The notes under the pieces: generated by a model | Told to the model about the DNA's origin: nothing | What the model saw: the letters and a program-made list of their open reading frames with translations, nothing else | Database searches by the model: none | From: Microbacterium sp. SA39 | GTDB taxonomy: Bacteria > Actinomycetota > Actinomycetes > Actinomycetales > Microbacteriaceae | DNA: 64,000 bases | Direction: 5' to 3' | Assembly (NCBI RefSeq): GCF_000967865.1 | Contig: NZ_JXRU01000039.1 | Span: 1-64,000 of the forward strand | Made by a program: the position numbers and the translations under genes | Part shown: one piece after another, positions 24,850 through 35,314 of the stretch | Layout: every line of letters starts with the position of its first letter | Numbering within the stretch: the stretch's first letter is position 1

Positions 24850-24868
24850 AAGTCCTGACAGCCGCGCC

Positions 24869-26293
24869 TCAGCGCTCCCCGATCACACTCCGGGCAATGC
24901 CGAGCTCGGCCAACCGCGAGGCGGCGAGGGTGCGCTTCAGCTCCAGCGCCTCCCCGATCTCCCCCGCCAGTCGCGGACGACTCTGGATCAGCGCGTCGAC
25001 CGTCGACAGCGGCAGCACCACGACCGTGAGGATCTCCCCCGCGATCGTGACTGCCTGCGTGCGCTCACGGGTGAGGGCCGTGTGACCGACGATGTCGCCC
25101 TTCTCCGCGCTCGCGAACTCGATGCGGCCGCCGTCGGCTTCGATGGCCAGAGCAGCCCGACCCGATACGACCACCCGCACCTCGTCGGGCACGACACCGC
25201 TCGGAAGCACCACCTCGCCCACGCCGTAGCGCTCGAGCCGCGCGCCCGCCATCACGGCCTCGATGTCGTCTTCGCGGAGGTGCAGCGTGGGTCCGATGGC
25301 CTTCATCGCCTCGACCATCCGCTGAGGTTCGGCCAGCGGATCCGTCGAGTCGCCGTCGAGAGCGAAGCCCCGACGCCGCGCCGCATACCAGAGCCAGGAC
25401 AGGTACATCGAGAGCGCGCGTGACGCGTCGGCGGGACCGGCGACCGGGATCGACACCTCGTACGCTCCTGCGCCCGAGTAGCTCACCGTCGCGTGCTCGC
25501 GCGGCACCTTCATCGGCAGCCCTTCGGCCACCGATACGAGCAGCGCCATCACCTCGTGCGGCGGATCATCGGTCGAGAACGTCACCGGCGACTCGGCGGT
25601 GTACGGCCCGTCCGGCTCGCTCATGTTCGTGAACGATGCGCCGGACAGGGTCGAGTTCGGCACGATCTGGATGCCCGCACCGGTCTCGATGTGGACGGCC
25701 CGCCAGTTGACCTCGACGACCCGGCCCTTCACGCCAGCGGCATCCAGCCAGTCGCCGATCTTGAACGGCTGCTCGAACAGCAGCAGCAGCCCCGAGATGA
25801 CGCCGCCCACGGCATTCTGCAGCGCGAGGCCGATGACGATGGACCCGACACCGAGGGCGGTGAAGAGGCCGCCGACATCGGCATCCCACACCCACGAGAA
25901 GAGGAGCGCGAGGCCGACGCCGACGAGCACGAGCCGGCCGATCTCGACGAAGATCGTCGGAATGCGCCCACGCCAGGAATCCTGCTGGGCCGTCGCGAAC
26001 AGGGCCACGTTGAAAGCCGACAGCACGAGCAGGATGACGAGGAACCCGAACACCGTCGCCACGACGCGCGTCCACACCTGCTCGGCCGGCGACTGGATCG
26101 CGAACACGAGCAGCGCGAACAGGGCGCCGACCGGGATGACCCAGTTCCGCAGCATCCGCAGCGGTTTCGCCGCGGGGTTGCCGCGCCGCGTCAGGGTGCC
26201 GATGATCTCGGTCAGCACCACGAGAAGCACGGGCACTCCGACCGCGAGCCCGATGACCCACCAGGCCCATCCGTCCGCGAACGCGTCCTCCAC
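24869..26293 (-). CDS. MscS-type channel with C-terminal cyclic-nucleotide-binding domain
   Basis: A 474-residue membrane protein. Helices lie at about 11-32, 50-67, 76-100 and 118-135. The pore-lining MscS segment at 140-172 (GGLFTALGVGSIVIGLALQN) and the beta domain follow. Residues about 330-460 form a cyclic-nucleotide-binding fold. This is the layout of bacterial cyclic-nucleotide-gated (bCNG) channels. In the phosphate-binding cassette (G403-H404-T-A-L407, R411) the Arg is present, but the usual Glu that holds the ribose is His404, so ligand binding is uncertain. It starts with GTG 2 bp after the cyclase-like gene. Confidence 0.88.
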   Translation of the reverse strand: MEDAFADGWAWWVIGLAVGVPVLLVVLTEIIGTLTRRGNPAAKPLRMLRNWVIPVGALFALLVFAIQSPAEQVWTRVVATVFGFLVILLVLSAFNVALFATAQQDSWRGRIPTIFVEIGRLVLVGVGLALLFSWVWDADVGGLFTALGVGSIVIGLALQNAVGGVISGLLLLFEQPFKIGDWLDAAGVKGRVVEVNWRAVHIETGAGIQIVPNSTLSGASFTNMSEPDGPYTAESPVTFSTDDPPHEVMALLVSVAEGLPMKVPREHATVSYSGAGAYEVSIPVAGPADASRALSMYLSWLWYAARRRGFALDGDSTDPLAEPQRMVEAMKAIGPTLHLREDDIEAVMAGARLERYGVGEVVLPSGVVPDEVRVVVSGRAALAIEADGGRIEFASAEKGDIVGHTALTRERTQAVTIAGEILTVVVLPLSTVDALIQSRPRLAGEIGEALELKRTLAASRLAELGIARSVIGER

Positions 26294-26295
26294 GG

Positions 26296-28452
26296 TCAGA
26301 CCACCTTCCAGACGGTCTCGGTCCTGCCCTGTGCCTCCACCGTCCCCGCCTCGACGTAGGTGACGAGTTCCTGCGTGCGGTCGCGGACGGTCTGGCTCAC
26401 ATAGATGCCCGGCTCACCGGTGACCGAACGCACGCGATACGCGAGGTTCACCGCATCGCCCCACAGGTCGTACGCGAGGGTGGTCCGGGCGACCAGGCCG
26501 CTCGTGACCGTGCCGGCGTCGACACCGGCGCGCAGCCCGATCTGCGTGCCGTGCTGCGAGTTGAACCGCTCGAGCACCTCGAGCAGATTCTTGGCGAACT
26601 CGACGCTGCGGCGGATGTTGTCGACGCGCGGCACGATGAGTCCGGATGACGCGAGATAGCCGCCGCGCAGCGTGCGCACCTTCTCGACACCGGCCTTCTC
26701 GGCCGCCTCGTCGAAGCCGCGCATGAGGGTGTTGAGCAGGGCGATCTCCTCCGCGGCGCTCTGGCCGCGCACGGCCTCATCGAAGCCGACGAGCTCCGCG
26801 AAGACCACCGAGACGTTCTCATGGGCCTCGGAGATCGCCTCGTCGCCTTTCTTGTACTTCGCGGCGACGCTCTCGGGCATGAGCGTATGCAGCAGCTTCT
26901 CATTCTCCTTCTGCTGCTCGTCGATGAGCTCCTGCTTGATGCGCAGGCTCGAAGCCATGTCGTTGAAGGCATTGCCGAGGTCGCCGAACTCGTCGCGGGA
27001 GCCCTGCGGCACCTGCACGTCGAGATCGCCTTCAGCCACCCGGTGCACGGCACCGACCAGTCGGTGGATGGGCCGGGTGAACACCTGCGCGAGCAGCAGC
27101 GAGAGCAGGGAGACGCCGAGAAGGATGCCGAGGAGCGAGAGCAGCACGTTGCGGGTGAAGTCGTTCACCGGATCGAAAGCCTCGGCCGTGTCGATGCGTG
27201 CAATGATCACCCAGTCGAGGTCCTCCATCTCCAGCGGGGCGTACGCCGTGACGCTGTCGCCGCCGATGTAGTCGCGGCCGACGACGGTGCCGCTGCGACC
27301 CGCCTGCGCCTCGCCGACGGCGAACGTCTCGACGGGCTGCAGCAGGACCGTGCCCTTGATCTCGCCGATGCGGTTGGCGATCGTCGGGGCGACGACCCCT
27401 CCGCTGATGAGTCGCTCGACGTAGTCCTCCGGATCCTCCACAAGGCGCCGAGAGGTGCTGCGCATGAGACCGTCGCGACCCACGAGGTAGACCTCGCCGG
27501 TGTCGCCGAGACCCTGCTCCTTCCACTGCTCGCCGCCGGTCATCACGTCGTTGATCCGGCTCAGCGGGATCTGCAGCGCCATGGCTCCGGTGATCCCGCT
27601 GTCGTTGCCGACGGGCGAGATCACCCACATCGTCGGGATGTTCAGCGAGGGGATCCAGCGCTCGAAGTCGGTGATGCCGATGGCGTCGACCGTGTTCGTG
27701 GCGATGGTGTCGCGGTAGGTCTGCGCGAAAGCGGTGTCGCGATACGGCCCCGTGTTCACGTTCGTGCCGAGGTCGACGCCCTTGTACGCGGAGAACACCA
27801 CGTCGCCGTCGAGGTTGAGCAGGAGCGCATCCTCGTAGCCGGCCCGCTCGATCAGGCGCGTGAAGTAGTCGCCGTAGCGCTCGGCCCCCGCCGAGTAGCT
27901 CGTGCCGTCGCCGGCGTCGTTCCCGGCCAGCAGGGCGTCGTAGTCGGCGTCGAAGTCCTGGTTCTTCGTCGAGTACTGCAGCTGCAGATAGCGTCCGGCA
28001 TTCGACTCCGGGATGAAGGCCGCGTCGCCGTACTGCTCGCCGGCGCGATTCTCGAGCTCGGGGATGAACGTGTCGGCGTAGTACGCCTCGAGCTGTGCGA
28101 GCTGGTCGTCGGTGATCTCCTGCTGCTGCAGTTCGTCCCACGCCGCGTTCATGGTGTTCGACAGGGTCTGCGCGCTGAGGTTGCGCGAGTGCAGTGACGC
28201 ACCCTCCTTGACGTCGTCGATCGCCTCGACGATCTCGGCGGCCCGCATCGAGCGGATGGTGATCAGCTGATCGACCGCGGCGTCGTGGAGCGACTGCCGC
28301 CCGTTGATGAATCCGATCGCGCCGACGACGACGGACGAGACCAGGCTCACGGCGAGAAGCATGATGAGGAGCTTCGATTGGATGCTCAGCCCACCGCGGA
28401 AACGGAATCTTCTCCGCTCGGTGCCCGTCTTCTCGCCTGCGACCTCGCTCAT
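26296..28452 (-). CDS. Cache-HAMP-class III cyclase-like sensor, metal site degenerate
   Basis: A 718-residue membrane receptor. A helix at about 25-47 precedes a large extracellular Cache-type sensor. A second helix (LLGILLGVSLLSLLLA) leads into HAMP (RPIHRLVGAVHRVAEGDLDV) and a C-terminal class III cyclase domain (about 517-718). Substrate-side residues K591 and D662 and transition-state residues N669 and R673 are present. The two metal-binding Asp positions are E553 (FAELVGF) and G597 (TLRGGYLASSG). Loss of the second Asp argues against normal cAMP synthesis. It lies 2 bp upstream of the channel gene. The start at ATG 28452 has GGAGGG just upstream. Confidence 0.88.
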   Translation of the reverse strand: MSEVAGEKTGTERRRFRFRGGLSIQSKLLIMLLAVSLVSSVVVGAIGFINGRQSLHDAAVDQLITIRSMRAAEIVEAIDDVKEGASLHSRNLSAQTLSNTMNAAWDELQQQEITDDQLAQLEAYYADTFIPELENRAGEQYGDAAFIPESNAGRYLQLQYSTKNQDFDADYDALLAGNDAGDGTSYSAGAERYGDYFTRLIERAGYEDALLLNLDGDVVFSAYKGVDLGTNVNTGPYRDTAFAQTYRDTIATNTVDAIGITDFERWIPSLNIPTMWVISPVGNDSGITGAMALQIPLSRINDVMTGGEQWKEQGLGDTGEVYLVGRDGLMRSTSRRLVEDPEDYVERLISGGVVAPTIANRIGEIKGTVLLQPVETFAVGEAQAGRSGTVVGRDYIGGDSVTAYAPLEMEDLDWVIIARIDTAEAFDPVNDFTRNVLLSLLGILLGVSLLSLLLAQVFTRPIHRLVGAVHRVAEGDLDVQVPQGSRDEFGDLGNAFNDMASSLRIKQELIDEQQKENEKLLHTLMPESVAAKYKKGDEAISEAHENVSVVFAELVGFDEAVRGQSAAEEIALLNTLMRGFDEAAEKAGVEKVRTLRGGYLASSGLIVPRVDNIRRSVEFAKNLLEVLERFNSQHGTQIGLRAGVDAGTVTSGLVARTTLAYDLWGDAVNLAYRVRSVTGEPGIYVSQTVRDRTQELVTYVEAGTVEAQGRTETVWKVV

Positions 28453-28677
28453 GTGCCCTCCGTCACCGCGCCCACCCCCGGCGCCTTCGAGAAGGAGACT
28501 ACCGATATACCGGTGCGATGCTCCAGGTTTTCTCGAACGATGACAGCGCAGCATCCGCTCTGCCGCTTCGGCCGGAACTGGGCACCGCTGCCCGCCGAGG
28601 GCCCGTCGGATGCGGGATACGCTGGTGCACGGGGGACCGATGCGACGTGCGCCCCGTGTGGAACGAGGGAGACACCG

Positions 28678-29826
<1,149 letters not shown>

Positions 29827-29829
29827 CCC

Positions 29830-30717
29830 ATGCCCAGCCTGATCACCCAGGTGAAGAGCAAGCTCTTCATCCACTCGTCGCGCAAGTCGCTGCACGCGCT
29901 CGATGGCGCCTACGCGTCGCTGCTGCACGGGCGCAGCCTCGACTTCGAGGACCTGCGCCAGTACGAGTACGGGGATCAGGTGCGGGACATCGACTGGCGC
30001 GCGACGGCGCGCCTGGGTGTTCCTCTTGTCAAGCGTCACCGTGCGATGCGGATGCACACGATCATGTTCGTCGTCGACACCGGGCGCTCGATGACTGCCC
30101 TCGCCCACGACGAGCGGTCGAAGAAAGACCTCGCGATCCTCGCCGCCGGCGTGCTGGGCGTGCTCGCGCTGCGCCACGGCGACGACTTCACCACGGTCTA
30201 CGGCGACGCCGACCGCGTGCGACGCCGCGCGCCCGGGCGCAGCGAAGGCGCCCTCGAGCATGCGCTGCGCACGATCGACAAGGCGATCGACGACAGCACG
30301 GCTCCCAGCGACCGGGATGCACTGCTGTCGTACGTCACCCGCACGATCTCGCGCCGCATGATTGTCGTCGTGATCACCGACGAGGCGCCGATCACCGACC
30401 AGACCGAGCGGATGCTGCGTCGACTGCGCGTGCAGCACGATGTGCTCTGGCTCACCGTGCGCGACGCCGATCCGGTGCTCGATCACTCCACGCGCGCGAT
30501 CCGCACCGACGTCGACAGCCGGTGGGATGTGCCCGACTTCGTGCAGGGAGACCTCGGCATCGTGCGTGAACTGACGGCGCAGACCGAGGCGGATGCCGTG
30601 CGTCTCGCCGAGACCCTGAAGCGCATGGAGATCAGTCACGCCGTGCTCGGCGGTCAGGATGACGCGGTCTCGCAGCTGCTGCAGCTGCTGAACCGGAGGT
30701 CTCATGCCGGGATCTGA
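29830..30717 (+). CDS. DUF58-domain protein (VWA-like)
   Basis: A 295-residue cytoplasmic protein. It holds the DUF58 signature RQYEYGDQVRDIDWRATARLG (about 40-58) and a von Willebrand-like domain with FVVDTGRSM. DUF58 proteins accompany MoxR ATPases in most actinobacteria; the molecular role is poorly known. It starts 3 bp after moxR and overlaps the next gene by 14 bp, so it is in the operon. Confidence 0.9.
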   Translation: MPSLITQVKSKLFIHSSRKSLHALDGAYASLLHGRSLDFEDLRQYEYGDQVRDIDWRATARLGVPLVKRHRAMRMHTIMFVVDTGRSMTALAHDERSKKDLAILAAGVLGVLALRHGDDFTTVYGDADRVRRRAPGRSEGALEHALRTIDKAIDDSTAPSDRDALLSYVTRTISRRMIVVVITDEAPITDQTERMLRRLRVQHDVLWLTVRDADPVLDHSTRAIRTDVDSRWDVPDFVQGDLGIVRELTAQTEADAVRLAETLKRMEISHAVLGGQDDAVSQLLQLLNRRSHAGI

Positions 30718-31195
30718 CGAGCTCTACCCCCCGGCGCAGTACGGCTGGGGATGGATGCTGCTCGCCATCGGCATCCTCGCCCTGCTGGTCCTGGGCGCCT
30801 GGCTGCTCATCGTGCTGACCCGCCCTCGGCGCGCGCTCGCGACGGCGGACGAGGCGACCGGCCCGCAACTGCTCACGGTCGACGTGCTCTCGCAGCTCCG
30901 CACCGAGTACCTCGAGCGCATCGCGATGATCGAGACCGACTACCGGGAGCGGAAGCTGACGGCACGCAACGCCAACCTCGAGCTGAGCCGTGTCGTCCGC
31001 ACGTTCGTGAACGAGTACAGCGGACTGGAGGCGCCGGTGCTCGCGCTCGACGACCTCAGGGCTCGCGGCGTGCATCCCGCCCTCATCGATGCGCTCGGCC
31101 GGCACTACTACCCGAGCATCTTCCGTCAGGGTCCGGCGATCGATCCGATCGCCGGCGCCGAGGCCGCACGGACGGTGGTGCGCACATGGCACTAG
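30704..31195 (+). CDS. Single-pass membrane protein of the MoxR/VWA cluster
   Basis: A 163-residue protein with one N-terminal membrane helix (MLLAIGILALLVLGAWLLIV, about 18-37) and a helical cytoplasmic domain containing TEYLERIAMIETDYRERKLT. In its size, position between DUF58 and VWA genes and topology it matches the small DUF4381-like proteins of such clusters; I do not recognise a firm family. It overlaps its neighbours by 14 and 10 bp. Confidence 0.8.
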   Translation: MPGSDELYPPAQYGWGWMLLAIGILALLVLGAWLLIVLTRPRRALATADEATGPQLLTVDVLSQLRTEYLERIAMIETDYRERKLTARNANLELSRVVRTFVNEYSGLEAPVLALDDLRARGVHPALIDALGRHYYPSIFRQGPAIDPIAGAEAARTVVRTWH

Positions 31196-32172
31196 CGAAC
31201 TTCTGGATGATCATCGTCGCCGTCGGTGTGGTCGTCGCTGCGATCGGCATCGGCGTCGTGCTCGGCCTGCGTCGCAGAGGCCACGGTGCCGCCGGCGAGC
31301 GGGCCCGCGTCGCTCGCGCCGAGCGCCTGCGCACCCTGCCGTCGTTCCGCCAGGCGCTGTCGCGACGCGTGCTGGCACTGTCGGGCATCCTCGTGCTCGG
31401 CACCGTCGCGACCGTGGCGGCCGGCGTCGTCGCCGCCCGCCCGATGTCGTCGCAGACCATCCAGCCGGTGAACACGAGCCGCGACATCATGCTCTGCCTC
31501 GACGTCTCGGGCTCGATGACCGAGGTCGACGTCGAGGTGCTCAGTGTGTTCGAGGAGCTGCTGGAGGACTTCGAGGGCGAGCGCATCGGCCTGACGATCT
31601 TCAACAGCTCGCCGGTGCAGATCTTCCCGCTCACCGACGACTACGACTTCGTCCGCGAGCATCTGGCGAGCATCAAGGAGAGCTTCGACTTCGTCGAAGA
31701 GATCCCGGAGCACTGGGTCGGCACGCTCAACGGCGAGGGGGCCTCGCTGATCGGCGACGGCCTCGCCGCGTGCACCCTCGGCTTCGACCGTCCGGATGAC
31801 GAGCGCTCTCGTTCGGTGATCTTCGCGACCGACAACGAGATCAACGGCGCCTCGATCGTCACGCTCGAAGAGGCCGCCGGCTTCGCCAAGGCGAAGGGCG
31901 TGCGCGTGTTCGCGCTCAACCCGGTGCAGGGCAAGGATGCCACGGTCAGTGCCGAGCTCTCCGCCGCCGCCGAGACGACCGGCGGCGCCGCCTACGGCCT
32001 GCGCGACACGACGACGGTCGCCGACATCGTCACCGAGGTGCAGGAGCAGGAGGCGACCGAGCTGCGCGGCGAGGCGCAGGTCGTCTGGACCGACACCCCG
32101 AACCTCTGGATCGTGGTGCTCGCCGTCGCCCTCCTCTCGTTCGCCGTGGTGCTGTGGAGGGTGAGACTGTGA
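31186..32172 (+). CDS. VWA-domain membrane protein 1 (BatA-like)
   Basis: A 328-residue protein. Membrane helices lie at about 5-27 and 62-86, then an extracytoplasmic or cytoplasmic VWA domain, then a C-terminal helix (LWIVVLAVALLSFAVVLW). The MIDAS motif is intact: DVSGSM, a Thr/Gly loop near GEGASLIGDGLA, and FATDNE. It is the likely metal-binding partner of the MoxR ATPase. The ATG at 31186 overlaps the preceding gene by 10 bp, and its stop overlaps the next GTG start. Confidence 0.9.
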   Translation: MALANFWMIIVAVGVVVAAIGIGVVLGLRRRGHGAAGERARVARAERLRTLPSFRQALSRRVLALSGILVLGTVATVAAGVVAARPMSSQTIQPVNTSRDIMLCLDVSGSMTEVDVEVLSVFEELLEDFEGERIGLTIFNSSPVQIFPLTDDYDFVREHLASIKESFDFVEEIPEHWVGTLNGEGASLIGDGLAACTLGFDRPDDERSRSVIFATDNEINGASIVTLEEAAGFAKAKGVRVFALNPVQGKDATVSAELSAAAETTGGAAYGLRDTTTVADIVTEVQEQEATELRGEAQVVWTDTPNLWIVVLAVALLSFAVVLWRVRL

Positions 32173-33371
32173 TCTTCCAGCCCGTCCTCCACCCGCTGCT
32201 GCTGGCGCTGCTGTTCGCGCCGATGTTCGGGCTCGCCGTGTGGCTCATCGTGCGCGGCCCATCGACAAGCTCAGGGTCTTCGCAGTCGAAGACCACCGCC
32301 CGCGTGCTGTGGGCGCTCCGCCTGCTGCTGCTCATCGCCTGCTTCGCGATGCTGCTGCGTCCCGGCATCCCGGGAGGCGCGACGCAGACTCTCGCGACCG
32401 ACACCGACGTCGTGCTCGTCGTCGACACCACCGCGAGCATCGTCGCGGAGGACTGGGCCGACGGGCAGCCGCGACTCGACGGCGTGCGCGCCGACGTGCA
32501 GGAGATCGTCGAGGAGTATCCCGGCGCACGGTTCGCGCTCATCACGTCCGATGCCGCGGCGGAACTGCGGATGCCGCTGACCACCGACACCACGGCGCTG
32601 ATCGGCTCGCTGGAGGTGCTGCGTCCCGAGGTGACCAGTCAGTCCCGCGGCAGCTCGATCGGCATCGCCGCCCCCCTGCTGGCCGAGACCCTGGAATCCG
32701 CCGCGGAGTCGTCGCCGGACCGCTCGCGGATGGTCTTCTACTTCGGCGACGGCGAGCAGACGGTCGACACCCCGCCCGAGCCCTTCACCGCGAGCGCGGA
32801 GTACACCGACGCCGGTGGAGTCTTCGGCTACGGCACCACCGAGGGCGGGCCGATGCGCATCACCGGCGGCGGCATCGGCGAAGACGAGGGGTATATCGAG
32901 TACCAGGGTGCGGACGCGCTCTCGGTGATCGACGAGCAGAATCTCGGAACGATCGCAGAGCAGCTCGGCGTCGAGTACCAGCACCGGACGGCGGATGCCG
33001 AGCCGGCACTGCCGGACGCCCCCTCGACCACCACGAGCTACGCCGAGTCGGGCGAGGTCGGGAACGTCACGGAGCTGTACTGGATCGCCGCTCTGGTGAT
33101 CGTGGCGCTCCTCGGCGTGGAGCTGTTCCGCGCTGCGCTCCTCATCGCTCGGCTCCGTCAGCTGCGGGCACCGCGGAACCCGGTCGTTGCCTCCCCGGTC
33201 GTTGAGCGCGTTTCGTCTCGCTCCGCTCGCTCAATGACCGGTGCCGCCGCCCCGGTCGTTGAGCGAGGAGCGAAGCGACGAGACGAAACGCCTGCAACGA
33301 CGTCGACCGGAGCGCGCGACGTTTCGTCTCGCTCCGCTCGCTCAACGACCGGTGACGGAGGCGGGTCATGA
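32169..33371 (+). CDS. VWA-domain membrane protein 2 with repeat-derived tail
   Basis: A 400-residue protein starting at the GTG inside the previous stop (GTGA), with GGAGG 8 nt upstream. Two N-terminal helices, a VWA domain with a variant MIDAS (VVDTTASI instead of DxSxS), and a helix ending LLIARLRQL are seen. The last 60 or so residues (PVVERVSSRSARS and similar, repeated) are encoded by an inverted-repeat cluster at 33195-33352 and look unrelated to the family. A second short repeat adds PSTSSGS after helix 1-2. The core is confident; the tail is an oddity. Confidence 0.87.
   Translation: MIFQPVLHPLLLALLFAPMFGLAVWLIVRGPSTSSGSSQSKTTARVLWALRLLLLIACFAMLLRPGIPGGATQTLATDTDVVLVVDTTASIVAEDWADGQPRLDGVRADVQEIVEEYPGARFALITSDAAAELRMPLTTDTTALIGSLEVLRPEVTSQSRGSSIGIAAPLLAETLESAAESSPDRSRMVFYFGDGEQTVDTPPEPFTASAEYTDAGGVFGYGTTEGGPMRITGGGIGEDEGYIEYQGADALSVIDEQNLGTIAEQLGVEYQHRTADAEPALPDAPSTTTSYAESGEVGNVTELYWIAALVIVALLGVELFRAALLIARLRQLRAPRNPVVASPVVERVSSRSARSMTGAAAPVVERGAKRRDETPATTSTGARDVSSRSARSTTGDGGGS
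32256..32278 (+). repeat. TCGACAAGCTCAGGG-type short repeat inside a gene
   Basis: GGCCCATCGACAAGCTCAGG and the following GTC match the unit at 28775 and 43731. It is translated as GPSTSSGS in the loop after the first helices of VWA protein 2. Confidence 0.75.
33195..33352. repeat. Cluster of GGTCGTTGAGCGA-type inverted repeats
   Basis: Three related units occur. The first, 33195-33241, has CCGGTCGTTGAGCG inverted as CGCTCAATGACCGG. The second, 33252-33292, runs in one direction from GGTCGTTGAGCGAGGAGCGA to GACGAAACGC. The third, 33316-33352, is inverted, from GTTTCGTCTCGCTCCGCTCG to CTCAACGACCGG. I recognise this style as a common intergenic repeat of Microbacteriaceae (memory). Here it is inside the end of a reading frame. 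Confidence 0.8.
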
Positions 33372-34105
33372 CTCCTCAGGATGCAGCGGCACTCCTCCGC
33401 TCGAATCGCCGGAGGCGCAGCATCCGTCGGTGGGTCGCGATCGGCACCCTCCCGCTCACGCTCGCCGCGCTGTTCTTCGTCGGCAAGCTGCTGAGCATGT
33501 ACGCGTTCGCGCACCAGGCGGTCACGGCCTACGTCGTCGACGACTATGCGGGCTCGGAGGCGGCGGCTCGGGGCCAGGAGTTCCTGAACTGGTTCGAGCC
33601 GTACAAGGCACCGTTCAACATCGGCACCGCGCTCGGCGCGGCCGAGCAGTTGCCCGAGGCGAGGGCGAAGCTCGAGGAGGCACTCGACCTCGCGACCGGT
33701 CTGGAGGTGTGCGGCGTGCGCATCAACCTGGCTCTCGTCGTGGAGCGGATGGGCGACGCGGCTCGCGCCGGGGGCGACGGCGCGACGGCGGCGCAGCTCT
33801 ACGGCGAGGCGCTGACGATCACGGTCGAGACCCCCGAGGAGTGCAACAGCGACGAGGCGCAGGAGCAGTCGTCCGATCCGGAGCGCGACATGTCGGACAC
33901 GCTCGAGGGCACCGAGGAGCGTCTCAAGCAGAAGCAGCAGGAGCAGGAGCAGCAGCCCCAGGAGCCTCAGCCCGAGGAAGAGGAACCGCAGCCGTCCGAG
34001 GACAAGCTGGAGGATCTGCAGGACAAGCTCGAGCAGGGAACCCAGGAGCGCGACCAGCAGCAGGACGGCGACCCGGGCGACTCGGGAACGGACAAGCCAT
34101 GGTGA
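33368..34105 (+). CDS. Membrane-anchored TPR-like protein with Gln/Glu-rich tail
   Basis: A 245-residue protein: basic N-terminus, one membrane helix (WVAIGTLPLTLAALFFVGKLL, about 22-42), a helical stretch with TPR character (PFNIGTALGAAEQLPEARAK, then GAALYGEAL-like repeat), and a low-complexity tail of Glu, Gln and Pro. TPR partners are usual in MoxR/VWA loci. It overlaps the VWA gene by 4 bp (ATGA). Function unknown. Confidence 0.8.
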   Translation: MTPQDAAALLRSNRRRRSIRRWVAIGTLPLTLAALFFVGKLLSMYAFAHQAVTAYVVDDYAGSEAAARGQEFLNWFEPYKAPFNIGTALGAAEQLPEARAKLEEALDLATGLEVCGVRINLALVVERMGDAARAGGDGATAAQLYGEALTITVETPEECNSDEAQEQSSDPERDMSDTLEGTEERLKQKQQEQEQQPQEPQPEEEEPQPSEDKLEDLQDKLEQGTQERDQQQDGDPGDSGTDKPW

Positions 34106-35214
34106 TGGATCACGAGAAGCAGCGCGCGCGGTATCTCGCCGGCGCCGAGGGCGCACCACCCGTGCCCCCGCCCGGCGGCTACCGCGGGGCGCGACGCCAG
34201 CAGGTGCCGGCGGCCGGACCGTCCCAGCCCGCGGTCCCCGGGGCGACCGGCACGCTCGACGCCGAGAAGAAGCCGGCGAACGCGCTCGGCTGGATCGCAC
34301 TGAGTGCATCGATCCTGTTCGCCCTGATCCTGCTGTTCACCCTGATCGCCGGCGGTACCGACGTGCTCTACGGCGTCACCATGCTCGCTCTGCAGCTCGT
34401 GGTGGTCGCGGTCATCATCGCGGCGCTGTTCTCTGCGCGGGGGCGGATGCTGGGCGCGATCGCGCTCGTCATCACGATCCTGTTCAACGTGGCCACGGTC
34501 GGCGGCATGAGCGCGTTGCAGACCTCGGCCTCGGGCAACTACGAGGGCATGAAGAGCGACGAGCAGAAGCACGAGGAGGCGTACCCGGCGATCAAGGGCA
34601 CCGATCCGCAGCAGACGCTGAGCCAGCAGTCGCTCGAAGAGGTGCGCGCCCAGGCCGATGAGCTGTTCGCCGACATCCGCGCACGGCTGACCGACGAGTT
34701 CGGGTACACCTGGGTCCAGGTCGGCGACGAGGATCTGCGCCCCGAGCGCAACGGCTACGGCGGCGAATCGATGCTCGTGGAGTACACGTCCACCGGGTGG
34801 GCGACGAACGAGCCGGTGCAGGACTACGGGCAGAAGCTCGACGTCATGGCCGAGATCGACGAGGTCGTGCTCGAGCACGGACTCTGGAACCTCTACTCCT
34901 TCAACGACCCGACGAACTCGGGCATCGATCCCTCGATGATCGCGAAGCTCTACGGCAGTGACGATCCGCAGACGCAGGACACCTGGGAGTACTACACCGA
35001 GAACTATCCCGATCCGTTGCGGTTCTACGCCAACATCTACGACCTCTCGCACGACGAGGACGGCGGCTTCCTGGCCACGCGCGAGGCGCAGAGCGCCCGC
35101 ACGGGTGAGCCGCTGGAGGGTCTGCAGCTCGTGGTCATCGCGAGCGGCGTGCTGAGCGAGGCCGACCGGGCGGAATTCGAGGAGAAGCTGCAGGAGTACC
35201 CCGGCTTCGACTGA
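34099..35214 (+). CDS. Membrane protein of unknown function, MoxR cluster
   Basis: A 371-residue protein. A Pro/Gly-rich cytoplasmic N-terminus of about 60 residues is followed by three helices (ALGWIALSASILFALILLF, then two more to about 140). An acidic C-terminal domain of about 220 residues, likely outside the membrane, completes it. I do not recognise the C-terminal domain. ATG at 34099 or 34105 are both possible; the second gives a TGATG coupling with the preceding stop. It appears to be the last gene of the operon begun at 28678. Confidence 0.78.
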   Translation: MVMDHEKQRARYLAGAEGAPPVPPPGGYRGARRQQVPAAGPSQPAVPGATGTLDAEKKPANALGWIALSASILFALILLFTLIAGGTDVLYGVTMLALQLVVVAVIIAALFSARGRMLGAIALVITILFNVATVGGMSALQTSASGNYEGMKSDEQKHEEAYPAIKGTDPQQTLSQQSLEEVRAQADELFADIRARLTDEFGYTWVQVGDEDLRPERNGYGGESMLVEYTSTGWATNEPVQDYGQKLDVMAEIDEVVLEHGLWNLYSFNDPTNSGIDPSMIAKLYGSDDPQTQDTWEYYTENYPDPLRFYANIYDLSHDEDGGFLATREAQSARTGEPLEGLQLVVIASGVLSEADRAEFEEKLQEYPGFD

Positions 35215-35314
35215 ACCGGTCCCGCTGCGGTACCACCCGCAGAGGATGAGTGAGCCCTGTCGGGGCGGGACGGCATGCGTCACGCTGGATCTTCGCCACC
35301 TCGAAGGAGGATGC

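Noticed and set aside
33195..33352. Inverted repeats suggesting an insertion sequence end
   Set aside because: No transposase, no target duplication, and the units are the same small repeat in both orientations.
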